NCBI RefSeq assembly: GCF_001651855.1
Contig: NZ_LNQC01000050.1
Coordinates: forward strand, 1-64,000
Origin: Sinorhizobium americanum
GTDB taxonomy: Bacteria > Pseudomonadota > Alphaproteobacteria > Rhizobiales > Rhizobiaceae
DNA length: 64,000 nt
Direction: 5' to 3'
Shown: positions 7,572 to 17,022 of the stretch, piece by piece
How positions within the stretch are numbered: position 1 is the stretch's first letter
How the letters are laid out: the number at the start of each line of letters is the position of its first letter
The notes under the pieces: model-generated
Databases searched by the model: none
Told to the model about the DNA's origin: nothing
The model's input: only the letters and a program-made list of their open reading frames with translations
Position numbers and translations under genes: made by a program

Positions 7572-8585
7572 TCAGCCGGCCCCGCGCCGGGATTTGCTGA
7601 AGCGGTCGATCACGACCGCGATCAGGATTGCGAGACCCGTCACCGAGCCTTGCCAGAAACTGTTGATGCCGATCAGGTTGACGCCGTTCTGAATGACAGT
7701 GATCATCAGAGCGCCGAGCACGGCTCCCACTGCGGTCCCCGTGCCACCGAGGAGGCTCGCGCCGCCGATCACCACCGCTGCGATGGCTTGCAACATGAGG
7801 CTCGAGCCGGCGGTGGATTCGGCATTCAAAATATAGGAGATCGTCAGCAGGCCGGAGAAAGACGCCAGAAGCGACGAGGCCACATAGGCGAAGAACTTGG
7901 TGCGCTTGACTGGAATTCCGAGCAGATAGGCTGCCGCGGCGCTGCTGCCTACGGCGTAGAACCACCGGCCGGCCACCATCTTCTTCAGGAAGATTTCGAT
8001 CGCTACCAGAAGGACCAGGCAGAACAGAATGTAGTTAGGCAGGCCTGGAATGAGGCTGCCACTGTTCAAGAGCCAGAAATCCGGATCTGGGATCGGCATA
8101 GAGCGACCATTGGTCACGATAAAGGCAAGGGAGCCGGCAACCGCGAATGTGATCAGCGTCACCACAAAGGGCGCGAGCCCTGCGATCGTCACTAGAAAGC
8201 CGTTGATGGAGCCGAACACAAGGCCCACGCCCAAGCCGAACATGCTTGCCGCGACGCCGCCATAGCCGTACGCCATGGCCTGCGCAGTTACCATGCCGGT
8301 CAGCGAAAAGACTGAGCCAACGGACAGATCGATGCCCCCAGTGATGACGACGAGAAGCACGCCGAGTGACATGATGATCAGCGGCGCTCCAGCTTGGGTA
8401 ACGTTGGCGAAGTTGCCCCAGCTCAGCGCCTGCGGCACCTGCGAGCCTACGGCAAGCGCTAGAAGCGCGATTGCAACGGCGATTGCAACTTCGGTGCGAT
8501 ACGTCCCGATGATGCTCTCACGGTGCCTGATTGCGCAAGGCGTCTGACCAGCCGCTTGCGTGCCTTGTGTGGTCGTATGTGTCAT
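7572..8585 (-). CDS. Sugar ABC transporter permease (RbsC-like)
   Basis: 337-aa membrane protein of the branched-chain/ribose permease family with 8-10 hydrophobic segments. The family hallmarks GGIDLSVGSV (after the third segment) and a C-terminal GGASLLGGTG are clear. It forms the transmembrane channel of the importer with the neighbouring ATPase, whose gene it overlaps by 4 nt (ATGA at 8582-8585), and the binding protein downstream. Confidence 0.9.
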   Translation of the reverse strand: MTHTTTQGTQAAGQTPCAIRHRESIIGTYRTEVAIAVAIALLALAVGSQVPQALSWGNFANVTQAGAPLIIMSLGVLLVVITGGIDLSVGSVFSLTGMVTAQAMAYGYGGVAASMFGLGVGLVFGSINGFLVTIAGLAPFVVTLITFAVAGSLAFIVTNGRSMPIPDPDFWLLNSGSLIPGLPNYILFCLVLLVAIEIFLKKMVAGRWFYAVGSSAAAAYLLGIPVKRTKFFAYVASSLLASFSGLLTISYILNAESTAGSSLMLQAIAAVVIGGASLLGGTGTAVGAVLGALMITVIQNGVNLIGINSFWQGSVTGLAILIAVVIDRFSKSRRGAG

Positions 8586-10075
8586 GCCGCCAATCCCGTC
8601 AGTTCAGAGAGCCTGTCCTCGCTCAAATCGCCATGCTCTATCAGGCCGGAACAACGTCCCTCGGTATCGAAGGCGATGACCCTGTCGCATACCTCCAGAA
8701 GCTCAACATTCTCCGTGGACCACCAGACGATGATCGTGCCGGTCGACGCCATTTGCCGGATGAGTTGATAGATTTCTTTTTTTGTCCCGATGTCGACGCC
8801 GCGTGTTGGCTCCTCGAGAACGAGGAGATCCGAGGGAACGCCCAGCCAGCGCGCCACGAGGAGCTTCTGCTGCGTCCCGCCGCTGAGCGTGTGCGGCAGG
8901 TCCCAGATCGAATCGGCTTTAACCTTGAGTGCCTGCAACAGATCCAGACATTCGATCCGCTCGCTGGCGCCCGCGAACAGGCTGCCGCGAACGACGCGCC
9001 GAGACGCCAGCACATTGTCGAGAATGGGCAGGCTGTGAAGTATGCCCTTCTGCGACCGGTCGCCGGTGACGAATCCGGCCCCGAGCCTGGCCGCCTCCCG
9101 CGGCGAAGAAAACCGGGTCGGCCATTTGGCACGAGAGACGGTCCAGCGCTTCGACCGGGCAGCGCCCACGAGAGCATCGATCAGCGCTTGTGGTCCGACG
9201 GGAGCACCGGCAATCCCCACTATGGTGCCCGGCGCGAATTCCAGCTCGTTCCCGTCTTCCCGGACCGTCAGGCCTTCGCCGCTGACCCTCGCTCGTGCGA
9301 GGGGCGCGTGCTCGGCGGAATGGAAAGCGGCGAGCTGACCCATCTTCTCGACAATCGCCGCGTCGCTGAGACTTGCCGTCGGCACCCGGTCCACGACCGT
9401 ACGACCGTCGCGGATGATGGTGCAGACATCTGCAATCTCTCTGATCTCCCTCATTCGGTGCGACACGAAGACGACCGAGAGCCCCGCATTGCGGGTGAGC
9501 CGCCTCAGGACCGAGAACAGGCGCTCCGTTTCGGCTGCGGTCAGGTTTGCCGTGGGTTCATCAAGCAGAAGCAAATCGGCGCCTGAAGAAAGTGCGCGGG
9601 CGATCTCAACCATTTGGCCTTCGTGGAGGCTGAGGTCGCCAACAAGCCGATGAACGGAGGCCGACGCGAAATCGCGGTCGATCATGGACAGCGCCTCGTG
9701 GGCGTGCCGCAGCGCGCCCTTGCGGCTGAACGGTGCAAAACCCTTTCGAAAATGCGGCAGGGCGATGTTTTCGGCGACCGTCAGATGCGGCAACAGCGCC
9801 AGCTCCTGATGAACGACCGCCACCTTTCGCCGCCCCTCCGCTTCGGTGCGAGCGGCACCGGCAGGATCCCGAAAGATGATTTCGCCCTCACCTTTTGTGG
9901 CCGAACCCGTGATGACGCGGATCAAAGTGGATTTGCCCGCGCCGTTTCCTCCGAGGAGCGCGTGGACTTCGCCGCGAGCGACCGAGAAATCGACACCCTT
10001 GAGCACGGAAGTAGCGCCGTAGGACTTGGTCAGCCCTTTGACCGATAGGACGAATTGTTGTGCGTTCGACATCAC
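8582..10075 (-). CDS. Sugar ABC transporter ATP-binding protein (RbsA-like, two domains)
   Basis: 497 aa, a tandem ATPase of the sugar-import type. Domain 1 has Walker A GGNGAGKST (about residues 42-50) and Walker B LLLLDEPTANLT. Domain 2 (from about residue 265) has no Walker A lysine, as is usual in this family, a good signature LSGGTQQK, and an altered Walker B reading VLEEPTRGVD where most homologues have LDEPTRG. It energises uptake through the adjacent permease. It lies 10 nt downstream of the TRAP large-permease gene, so both transporters share a transcript. Confidence 0.9.
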   Translation of the reverse strand: MMSNAQQFVLSVKGLTKSYGATSVLKGVDFSVARGEVHALLGGNGAGKSTLIRVITGSATKGEGEIIFRDPAGAARTEAEGRRKVAVVHQELALLPHLTVAENIALPHFRKGFAPFSRKGALRHAHEALSMIDRDFASASVHRLVGDLSLHEGQMVEIARALSSGADLLLLDEPTANLTAAETERLFSVLRRLTRNAGLSVVFVSHRMREIREIADVCTIIRDGRTVVDRVPTASLSDAAIVEKMGQLAAFHSAEHAPLARARVSGEGLTVREDGNELEFAPGTIVGIAGAPVGPQALIDALVGAARSKRWTVSRAKWPTRFSSPREAARLGAGFVTGDRSQKGILHSLPILDNVLASRRVVRGSLFAGASERIECLDLLQALKVKADSIWDLPHTLSGGTQQKLLVARWLGVPSDLLVLEEPTRGVDIGTKKEIYQLIRQMASTGTIIVWWSTENVELLEVCDRVIAFDTEGRCSGLIEHGDLSEDRLSELTGLAA

Positions 10076-10085
10076 GCTTCTCCCC

Positions 10086-11345
10086 TCAATAGATCGTCAG
10101 GCCGGGAATGAAGCTGACGGCGAGCAGAAGAAGCATCGCCATGCCGAAAAACGGCCACAGCTCCCGTGTCGTCGCACCAAGCGGTGTCTTTGCGATCGAG
10201 GAAGAGATGAATAGAGTCGTCCCGATGGGCGGCGTGTAGAGGCCGATCCCCAGGTTGATAACCATCATCAGGCCGAGTTGCACACGGTCGAGGCCAATCG
10301 CGTCCGCCAGAGGCACGAAGATCGGGCCGAGCAGGAGGATTGCCGGTGGCATGTCGAGCGGCATGCCGACGATCAGCATCAGGATGTTCATCAGCAGGAT
10401 GATGAGGATGGGGCTCGAGATGTTGTCCGCCACCCATGCCGCCATCTGTTGCGGCGCCTGGTCGAAGGTGAGGACCCAGCCGACAGCAGCGCTTCCCATG
10501 ATGACGAGCATGACCACGCCGGTCGCAACGCCCGCCTCGACCACATTCTCGCAGAACCGCGTCCAGGTCAGGTCGCGGTAAAACAGCAGGCTCAGCAAAA
10601 GGGAATACACGACCGACAGCACGGCCACCTCGGTCGGGGTCGCGAAACCGAAGCGCAGGAACAGAACGATCAAGATGGGCAGGAGAATTGCAGGAAAGCT
10701 CTTGAGCGCGAGCATCGCCAGCTCACTCTTCTTCACCTTCACGGCTTGCGCGTCGTATCGACGCCGAAGCGACACGAACCAGCAGACGAAAACGAAGCTC
10801 GCCGCCATGATGAGACCGGGCAGGATACCCGCCAGGAACAGGTTGCCGACGCTGACACCGCTGATGAGCGAATAGAGAATCATCGGTATTGACGGCGGGA
10901 TGAGCACGTCAATGACTGCCGAGGTCGCATTGTTCGCGGCACAGAGCGCCGGGGGATAGCCCTGCTTCTTCTGCCACGGAATGAGCACCGATCCGAGCGC
11001 GCTGGCATTCGCAACAGCCGAGCCCGACACCCCGCCGAAGACGACGGAGGAGACGACCGTCGTCGACAACGGGCCACCGCGCCACCGCTGCATCGCCTTT
11101 GACGCAAGCGCCAGGAGCTGCCGGCCGAGTTCCCCTCCGAGCATCAGCGTCCCCGCCAGCATGAAAAACGGCAGCGCCAGCATGGGAAAGGACTGGGTCT
11201 GGTCGTAAACCTGCTGTGCAACCACGGAAAGCGGCACGTAGCCATTGAAAAGCACACCGACGGCCGCCGCAATAATGAGCGCGTAGCCCACCGGCACGGC
11301 CAGCACCATGAGAATGCAGAACGAGATGATCATTATCAGCGTCAT
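10086..11345 (-). CDS. dctM: TRAP transporter large permease (DctM)
   Basis: 419-aa, strongly hydrophobic protein with about 12 membrane segments, the ion-translocating subunit of a TRAP carboxylate importer. Family motifs PLSVVAQQVY, LPFFMLAG and GVSGSAVAN are present. It overlaps the small permease by 4 nt and works with the binding protein encoded just before it. Confidence 0.92.
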   Translation of the reverse strand: MTLIMIISFCILMVLAVPVGYALIIAAAVGVLFNGYVPLSVVAQQVYDQTQSFPMLALPFFMLAGTLMLGGELGRQLLALASKAMQRWRGGPLSTTVVSSVVFGGVSGSAVANASALGSVLIPWQKKQGYPPALCAANNATSAVIDVLIPPSIPMILYSLISGVSVGNLFLAGILPGLIMAASFVFVCWFVSLRRRYDAQAVKVKKSELAMLALKSFPAILLPILIVLFLRFGFATPTEVAVLSVVYSLLLSLLFYRDLTWTRFCENVVEAGVATGVVMLVIMGSAAVGWVLTFDQAPQQMAAWVADNISSPILIILLMNILMLIVGMPLDMPPAILLLGPIFVPLADAIGLDRVQLGLMMVINLGIGLYTPPIGTTLFISSSIAKTPLGATTRELWPFFGMAMLLLLAVSFIPGLTIY

Positions 11346-11869
11346 AGCGGCATCTCCTCTGCCCCGACCTTGGTCCGCTGTTCCCAGCCGAAACGAAGCA
11401 CCCTCACCGCGACGGAGACCGTGACGATAGCGACGAGGAAGGCGCCGACAGCCAGCGAGTAGTATCCGACGCTGTTTGGCAGTTGCAGCACGGGACTGTG
11501 TTCCACGCCCGCGATCTCCGCCACGACCATTGCCTGATAGCTGAGCACCAGGAAGGCTGAGGCGCTGACCGCGCTAGCGAGCACGAAGGCGGCAATACGA
11601 AGCCGCTGTCCCAGCTTGTCGTAGAGCCATTCGACGGCCATGTGTCCGCCGACGTGTGCGGCCAGCACGATCCCTGCCAGAATGAACCAGGGGAAGATCA
11701 GCATCGGCAGCTCCTGCGCGAAGGAGAAGCCGCCGCTCAGGGTATAGCGGGCGATCACATTGCCCGTGGTGACGAGGGTGAGCGCGATCCCGCTCGCTAT
11801 CACGACGAAGCGGGCGAGCCGCACGATGACCTTCTCGACGACGTCGACGAGCTGCAACAGCATAAGCAT
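11342..11869 (-). CDS. dctQ: TRAP transporter small permease (DctQ)
   Basis: 175 aa with four hydrophobic segments, the small membrane subunit of a TRAP transporter. RYTLSGGFSFAQELP in the loop after the first segment is typical. ATG at 11869 or 11863 are both possible. It is coupled to dctM by a 4-nt overlap and lies 27 nt after dctP. Confidence 0.9.
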   Translation of the reverse strand: MLMLLQLVDVVEKVIVRLARFVVIASGIALTLVTTGNVIARYTLSGGFSFAQELPMLIFPWFILAGIVLAAHVGGHMAVEWLYDKLGQRLRIAAFVLASAVSASAFLVLSYQAMVVAEIAGVEHSPVLQLPNSVGYYSLAVGAFLVAIVTVSVAVRVLRFGWEQRTKVGAEEMPL

Positions 11870-11896
11870 GGCGAGGCTCCGGCTTGGCGAGGACGG

Positions 11897-12901
11897 TTAC
11901 GCCCTCGCCTCCGCTTCGATCTGGCTGACGAAATCGCCGAACGGCTTCTTCTTCCAGATTTCGGCAACGGGAGCCGTCGCCTTCACGAACGCCTCGCGAT
12001 CGACCTCGGCGACTTCAACATTTGCGTTGCTCTTGAAGGCGGCCAGGACCTCCGAAGCCTTCTCGGCGGAGAGTTTTCGCTGCAGGTCGCCGGCCTCCTT
12101 GGCTGCCACCCTCACCGGTTCGAGGTCACCTCCAAGCCGCGCCTCGGCGATCTTCGACATCAGAAACGGTGTCGACTCCCACTTGTGCGCGGTCAGGCTG
12201 ATGTAGCGGTTGACCTCGTAGAGCTTCGAGCTCTCGATGTTGGCGAGTGGATTCTCCTGTCCGTCGACGACGCCCTGCTGCAGGGCGATGTAGAGCTCTC
12301 CAAAGGCGATCTGCTCGGTGGTCGCGCCGAGCGACTCAAAAATGTCGATGGTCATCGGATCCGCCGGCGTGCGTATCTTCATGCCGGAAACATCGGCCGG
12401 CGCGACGACCTTTCGCTTCGAATTGGTGAGGTGGCGGATGCCGTTGTCCCACCAGTCGAGCGGAACGACGCCGACCGCCTCGAAACGCTTGTTGAGCTCC
12501 TGTCCGACGGCGCCGTTGAGAAGCTTCATCGCCTTCTCGGTGCTCGCGAACAGGAAAGGCAAGCCGAGGGCCGCCAGCTCCGGCACCAGAGCCGAGGTGG
12601 CGCCCTGGCTGTTTGCCGTGAAGTCCAGTGCCCCGGTGCGCAGGCTCGTCAACATGGCCGCGTCGCTGCCGAGCGTCTCGGCTCCCGCGACATTGATCTT
12701 CACGCGTCCCGACGTCTTCTCGGCCACCAGCTCTGCAAACTTGGCGGCGGCGACGGTCCGTGGATTTCCCGGCGCGGCGCCGTGACCGAGCGTCAACGTC
12801 GTTTCGGCCCTGGCGGGTCGGATGGTGCTGACGAGCGCGGGCGCGGCAAGCGCTGCCGCGGCCGATGCGAGAAACGTACGTCTATGAAGTTGCAAGCTCA
12901 T
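11897..12901 (-). CDS. dctP: TRAP transporter substrate-binding protein (DctP)
   Basis: 334 aa. The N-terminus has RRTFLA and a hydrophobic stretch ending ARA, so export by the Tat route is possible. The mature part is a DctP-family binder, with the carboxylate-anchoring arginine expected in KIRTPADP and the conserved YIALQQGVVDGQENP segment. The ligand is an organic acid, perhaps a sugar acid given the enzymes around it. GGAGGAGA lies 5 nt before the ATG. Confidence 0.92.
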   Translation of the reverse strand: MSLQLHRRTFLASAAAALAAPALVSTIRPARAETTLTLGHGAAPGNPRTVAAAKFAELVAEKTSGRVKINVAGAETLGSDAAMLTSLRTGALDFTANSQGATSALVPELAALGLPFLFASTEKAMKLLNGAVGQELNKRFEAVGVVPLDWWDNGIRHLTNSKRKVVAPADVSGMKIRTPADPMTIDIFESLGATTEQIAFGELYIALQQGVVDGQENPLANIESSKLYEVNRYISLTAHKWESTPFLMSKIAEARLGGDLEPVRVAAKEAGDLQRKLSAEKASEVLAAFKSNANVEVAEVDREAFVKATAPVAEIWKKKPFGDFVSQIEAEARA

Positions 12902-12962
12902 TGTCTCCTCCTAAAGTGCTTACATTTTGAAGGCGATCCAGCTCCTCCAAGCCGGATCTCCA

Positions 12963-14000
12963 CTATTCGTCGAGCCAACCTTTGATCGCTGACACCACCT
13001 TGCCCGTGGAGAACCCGTACTGATCGTGCAGCGTCGGCAGGGCACCCGCCTCCAGGAACTGATCCGGTAGTGCGATTTGGCGGAAGGCTGCGGGGCGGAC
13101 GTCCGAGCGCATGAGCGTAGCGGCCACGGCCTCGCCAAGCCCGCCGATCACAGTGTGGTTCTCGGCAACGACGACGAGGCGCCCACCTCTTCGGCACTCC
13201 GCAAGGATCGTCGCCTCGTCGAGCGGTTTGATGGTGGGAACGTGCAGCACGGCCGCATCCACACCGTCCTTCTGGAGTTCCTTGGCGGCTTCAAGCGCCC
13301 GCATCGTCATGAGGCCGGACGAAATGATCAGCGTGTCCCGTCCATCCCGGATCAACTTCGCTTTGCCGAGCTCGAATTCGTAGCCGTATTCGTCGAGCAC
13401 AAGCGGTACGTTGCCGCGAAGCAGCCGCATGTAGACCGGGCCCTTGTGGGCGACGATCGCCGGCACCGCCTGCTCAATCTCGTGCGCATCGCAAGGATCG
13501 ATGATCGTCAGGTTCGGCATGCCTCGGAACATCGCTATGTCCTCGGTTGCCTGATGGCTCGGTCCGTAACCGGTGGTGAGGCCGGGAAGCGCGCAGACGA
13601 TCTTCACGTCCAGCATCTCCTCGGCGATCGCAAGGCAGATGAAGTCGTAGGCGCGGCGGGAAGCAAAGACCGCATAGGTAGTGACCCACGGTTGGAAACC
13701 TTCTCGCGCCATGCCGGCCGCCGCCATCATCAGAAGCTGCTCGGCCATCCCCATCTGGTAGAACCGGTCCGGGTGGGCGGCGCGGAAGATATGCAGGTCG
13801 GTGTATTTCGCCAAGTCGGCGGAAAGGCCGACGATCCGAGGGTCCCTGTCTGCCAACGCCGCGAGCGTGTGGCCGAAGGGTGCTGGCTTCGTCGGCTGGT
13901 CCGGCCCGGCGATGGACGCGATCATCGCTGAAGTCGTAAGCCGTGGTCTGTCGCCGTTGTTCAGCAAGTGCTCCGGCCGAATATACTTGGAACGCCTCAT
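12963..14000 (-). CDS. Transketolase, C-terminal subunit
   Basis: 345 aa. It contains the pyrimidine-binding and C-terminal domains of transketolase as a separate polypeptide. The catalytic glutamate that activates thiamine diphosphate is E87 in MGMAEQ, and GPSHQATEDIA is the conserved loop after it. The ATG at 14000 overlaps the stop of the N-terminal subunit gene (ATGA), giving a coupled heteromeric enzyme. Split transketolases in sugar-catabolic operons act on unusual ketoses or sulfosugars as well as the pentose pathway; the substrate here is unknown. Confidence 0.88.
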   Translation of the reverse strand: MRRSKYIRPEHLLNNGDRPRLTTSAMIASIAGPDQPTKPAPFGHTLAALADRDPRIVGLSADLAKYTDLHIFRAAHPDRFYQMGMAEQLLMMAAAGMAREGFQPWVTTYAVFASRRAYDFICLAIAEEMLDVKIVCALPGLTTGYGPSHQATEDIAMFRGMPNLTIIDPCDAHEIEQAVPAIVAHKGPVYMRLLRGNVPLVLDEYGYEFELGKAKLIRDGRDTLIISSGLMTMRALEAAKELQKDGVDAAVLHVPTIKPLDEATILAECRRGGRLVVVAENHTVIGGLGEAVAATLMRSDVRPAAFRQIALPDQFLEAGALPTLHDQYGFSTGKVVSAIKGWLDE

Positions 14001-14836
14001 GCCACGGCTCCTGCATCGATGATCTTCAGGGCTTCGGCCCATTCATGCGGCTCGACCCGCAGGAAGTGGTTGCGCTCGCGCGCCTCCAGGAATGGCACGC
14101 CCTTCGCCATTTTCGTGTCGCAGATGATCATGCGCGGCTGTGCGCCCTCGTGGTGGCGGGCAGCATCGAACGCCTTGACCAGTGCGTCGACGTCGTTGCC
14201 GTCGACGCGCTGCACGAACCAACCGAAAGCCTCGAACTTCGGTACGAGCGGCTCGAAGTTCATGACACCAAGCGAGGGTCCGTCTGCCTGCATCTGATTG
14301 ACGTCGACGATGCCGATCAGGTTGTCGAGCTTGTACGAACCGGCCGACATCGCCGCTTCCCAGGTCGAGCCCTCGTCCAGTTCGCCATCCGAGAACAGAT
14401 TGTAGACAAACGATTTCGAGCCCTTGCGCTTCAACGCCAGGGACATGCCGACAGCAATGCCAAGCCCGTGGCCGAGCGATCCGCCGGTGATCTCCATGCC
14501 CGGCGTATAGGCCGCCATGCCGGACATCGGCAGCCGGCTGTCGTCCATGCCGTAGGTCCCGAGCTCGTCTTCGGGGATGATCTTCGCCTCGATTAAGGCT
14601 GCATAGAGCGCGATGGCGTAGTGGCCGATCGAGAGCAGGAAGCGGTCGCGGCCTTCCCACTCCGGATCCTGCGGGCGATAGTTGGTGGCGTGGAAATAGG
14701 ACACGGCGAGCACATCGGCGACACCAAGCGCCTGCGCGATATAGCCTTGGCCCTGGACCTCTCCCATCCGGAGCGCGTTGCGGCGGATGCGCCTTGCGCG
14801 CTCGCTCAAGCTCACATTGTGACCAATCTCGGTCAT
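13997..14836 (-). CDS. Transketolase, N-terminal subunit
   Basis: 279 aa from the ATG at 14836, preceded by GGAAGAG. It carries the thiamine-pyrophosphate-binding domain: SIGH (69-72), MEITGGSLGHG (114-124) and the cofactor motif SDGELDEG (149-156) ending with VDVNQ (N180). The first glycine of the usual GDG is serine, as in many split subunits. It must pair with the next gene's product for activity. It follows the SDR gene by about 39 nt. Confidence 0.88.
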   Translation of the reverse strand: MTEIGHNVSLSERARRIRRNALRMGEVQGQGYIAQALGVADVLAVSYFHATNYRPQDPEWEGRDRFLLSIGHYAIALYAALIEAKIIPEDELGTYGMDDSRLPMSGMAAYTPGMEITGGSLGHGLGIAVGMSLALKRKGSKSFVYNLFSDGELDEGSTWEAAMSAGSYKLDNLIGIVDVNQMQADGPSLGVMNFEPLVPKFEAFGWFVQRVDGNDVDALVKAFDAARHHEGAQPRMIICDTKMAKGVPFLEARERNHFLRVEPHEWAEALKIIDAGAVA

Positions 14837-14875
14837 TCTTCTCTTCCTTTCGTCCAATTCACTGGAGTCGCCGGT

Positions 14876-15637
14876 TCAGTGGATCAGCATTCCACCGTTG
14901 ACGTCGATCACGGCGCCGGTGACATAGGCCGACAGGTCCGAGGCTAGGAACAGATAGATGCTCGCGACGTCGCGTGCCTCGCCGAGCCTGTTCAACGGGA
15001 TGCCCCTGATGATGTCGGCCCGCATCTCTTCGGTCAGCTTGCCACCAGTGATATCGGTCTGGATGAGACCGGGGGTCACCGAATTGACGCGAATGCCTGC
15101 TGGGCCGAATTCGCGCGCCATCGCCTTCGCGAGACCAAGAACGCCCGCCTTGGCCGCCGAATAGTGCGGACCGCCGAAAATGCCGCCTCCCCGCTGGGCG
15201 GAGACCGAAGACATGCAGGCAATTGATCCGCCGCCATTGTCGCGCATGTTTGGGATAAAGGACTGGCTGAGGTTGAGAACACCCGTCATGTTGACCGCAA
15301 CGATGCGCTGCCAATCAGCATCGGAAATCTCGAGCGTCTTCACGGGCTGCGTGACACCGGCGTTGTTGATGAGCACGTCGATGGCGCCGAACGCCTCGAT
15401 TGCCGCCTCCGCCGCAGCCTTGCACGACGCCCGATCCGTGACGTCGCAGCCGAGACCAATGTGACTGCCGCGCTCAACCGGTGGCAGGGTCGACGCCGCT
15501 TCGCTGGCGGCCCCAACATCGATGTCCAGGATGGCGACTCTGGCACCATTCTCCGCAAAAAGCTCGGCTGTAGCACGGCCGATACCGCGCTTGCTCGCCG
15601 CGCCCGAAATGACCGCGGTCTTTCCTCGCAGTAGCAT
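14876..15637 (-). CDS. Short-chain dehydrogenase/reductase
   Basis: 253-aa classical SDR. The N-terminal cofactor motif is SGAASKRGIG (a spaced TGxxxGxG variant), then NNAG, a catalytic serine in MSSVSAQ, and YSAAK with the catalytic tyrosine and lysine. PGLIQTDI and the C-terminal DVNGG are typical of the 3-oxoacyl-ACP-reductase-like branch, many of which oxidise sugars or polyols. First gene of the large operon, with GGAGGAGA before the ATG, divergent from the LysR regulator. Confidence 0.9.
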   Translation of the reverse strand: MLLRGKTAVISGAASKRGIGRATAELFAENGARVAILDIDVGAASEAASTLPPVERGSHIGLGCDVTDRASCKAAAEAAIEAFGAIDVLINNAGVTQPVKTLEISDADWQRIVAVNMTGVLNLSQSFIPNMRDNGGGSIACMSSVSAQRGGGIFGGPHYSAAKAGVLGLAKAMAREFGPAGIRVNSVTPGLIQTDITGGKLTEEMRADIIRGIPLNRLGEARDVASIYLFLASDLSAYVTGAVIDVNGGMLIH

Positions 15638-15789
15638 ACAGATCTCCTCCCGACGCTCCTCCCTGGAGCCTCTGGTCCTCTTCGTCCGAATGGCGGTCCG
15701 CCGCTTCGACGGGGAGAGAATTGAATGAACGAGCGGTCTGCTGCAAACGCCAAGTTTACATCGGTAGATGACTCTGCTTCACTAATCCG

Positions 15790-16674
15790 ATGCTGAACAT
15801 GATTTCGCTTTCCGCCATGCGCATCTTTGAATCGGCCGCCCGCCTCGGCTCCTTTCGAGCGGCAGCCGAGGAGCTCAGGCTTTCGCCGAGCGCTATCAGC
15901 CATGCGATTATGCGACTGGAGCGGGATCTCGGCGCCAGTCTTTTCGAGCGGACTACACGCAATGTCGAGCTGACGCTGGCGGGCCAGACGCTGCTCACCC
16001 ATGCTTCCAATGCCTTTGAGGATCTGCGTCGTGGTGTTGAACTTATTTCATCGAAAAAGGCGCAGTTGCTGCGCGTCCACTGCGCGCCAAGTTTCGCCGC
16101 GCAAGTTTTGTCACCGCGCCTGCCGCTGTTCCTGAAAGAGAACCCCGGCATCGAAGTGAGGTTCGCCGCCAGCACGAACTATGCCCGTTTCGTGGACGGT
16201 CTTTTCGATGCGGACATCGTCTATGGCGAGCCTCTGGATCGCGAGGACCTCATCGTCATTCCCCTCGGAGAGGAGATCGTCGCTCCCCTCTGTTCGCCAG
16301 AGATGGCGAAGGAACTCAAATCGCCCCGTGACCTCGTACGACAGCCGCTCATACGCAGCGACCTGAAGCGCATCCAGTGGGTCGACTGGTTCGAGGCGAA
16401 CAACCTCGGGCCGCCTCCCGCTCCAACGATGAGCTTCGACAGGAGCTTCCTTGCAGTAGACGCCGCCGCTAACGGGTTGGGTGTCGCACTTGAATCGGAC
16501 GTGCTGGCGCGCCGCGAATTGGACAACGGAAAACTGGTGCGGCCCTTCGCAGGCAGGTGTCGCGACACGCGCTACATCGGGCACTACCTGGCTTATCCGA
16601 AATCTGGCAGTCAACGGCGCTTGGCGAGGATTTTCGCCGACTGGCTGACGAGAATAATGCAATCTGACGATTGA
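15790..16674 (+). CDS. LysR-family regulator (GcvA-like)
   Basis: 294 aa. The N-terminal winged helix (SAMRIFESAARLGSFRAAA, then LSPSAISHAIMRLE) and the DLGASLFERT junction are standard LysR features, followed by an effector-binding domain with the GcvA-type RIQWVDWFEAN segment. It is divergent from the SDR/transketolase/TRAP/ABC operon with a 152-bp gap, the classic arrangement for an activator of that operon responding to its substrate. Confidence 0.9.
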   Translation: MLNMISLSAMRIFESAARLGSFRAAAEELRLSPSAISHAIMRLERDLGASLFERTTRNVELTLAGQTLLTHASNAFEDLRRGVELISSKKAQLLRVHCAPSFAAQVLSPRLPLFLKENPGIEVRFAASTNYARFVDGLFDADIVYGEPLDREDLIVIPLGEEIVAPLCSPEMAKELKSPRDLVRQPLIRSDLKRIQWVDWFEANNLGPPPAPTMSFDRSFLAVDAAANGLGVALESDVLARRELDNGKLVRPFAGRCRDTRYIGHYLAYPKSGSQRRLARIFADWLTRIMQSDD

Positions 16675-17022
16675 TTGCGCACGATGATGTCAGATGCGAT
16701 AGCGCGTGGTCATTGGGCGGGCTGACACTCAGCGACGGAGACTTAAGTGCAGCCTGGCGATTAGGCTGCCTTCTGTCTATGCCCGGGCGTGGTCGTGCAA
16801 AGCGGCTGTCCCGCACGGTCTCAGTTGACTCGCACTATCAACTGCGACCGATTGAATCGCTAAGACGACCCTAAGCGGACTCCAATTCGTTGCTCGTGAA
16901 CGGCAGGTTTGCGCCGATTTGCCATCGTCGAGGAGCCACTCCGCTCAGATGCGCGTTCTGCGACGAACGGGTGGGCATTCGTCCCGTTCACGTTCGTGCG
17001 TGACTTGAAATGACGTGATGGT
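16675..17022. other. Intergenic region
   Basis: 348 bp between the convergent ends of the LysR and NmrA genes. No gene, clear terminator or named repeat is seen. Confidence 0.5.

Noticed and set aside
11642..12985. Long plus-strand frame (447 aa) across the TRAP genes
   Set aside because: Antisense shadow of dctQ and dctP; both sense genes have clear domains, ribosome-binding sites and correct overlaps.
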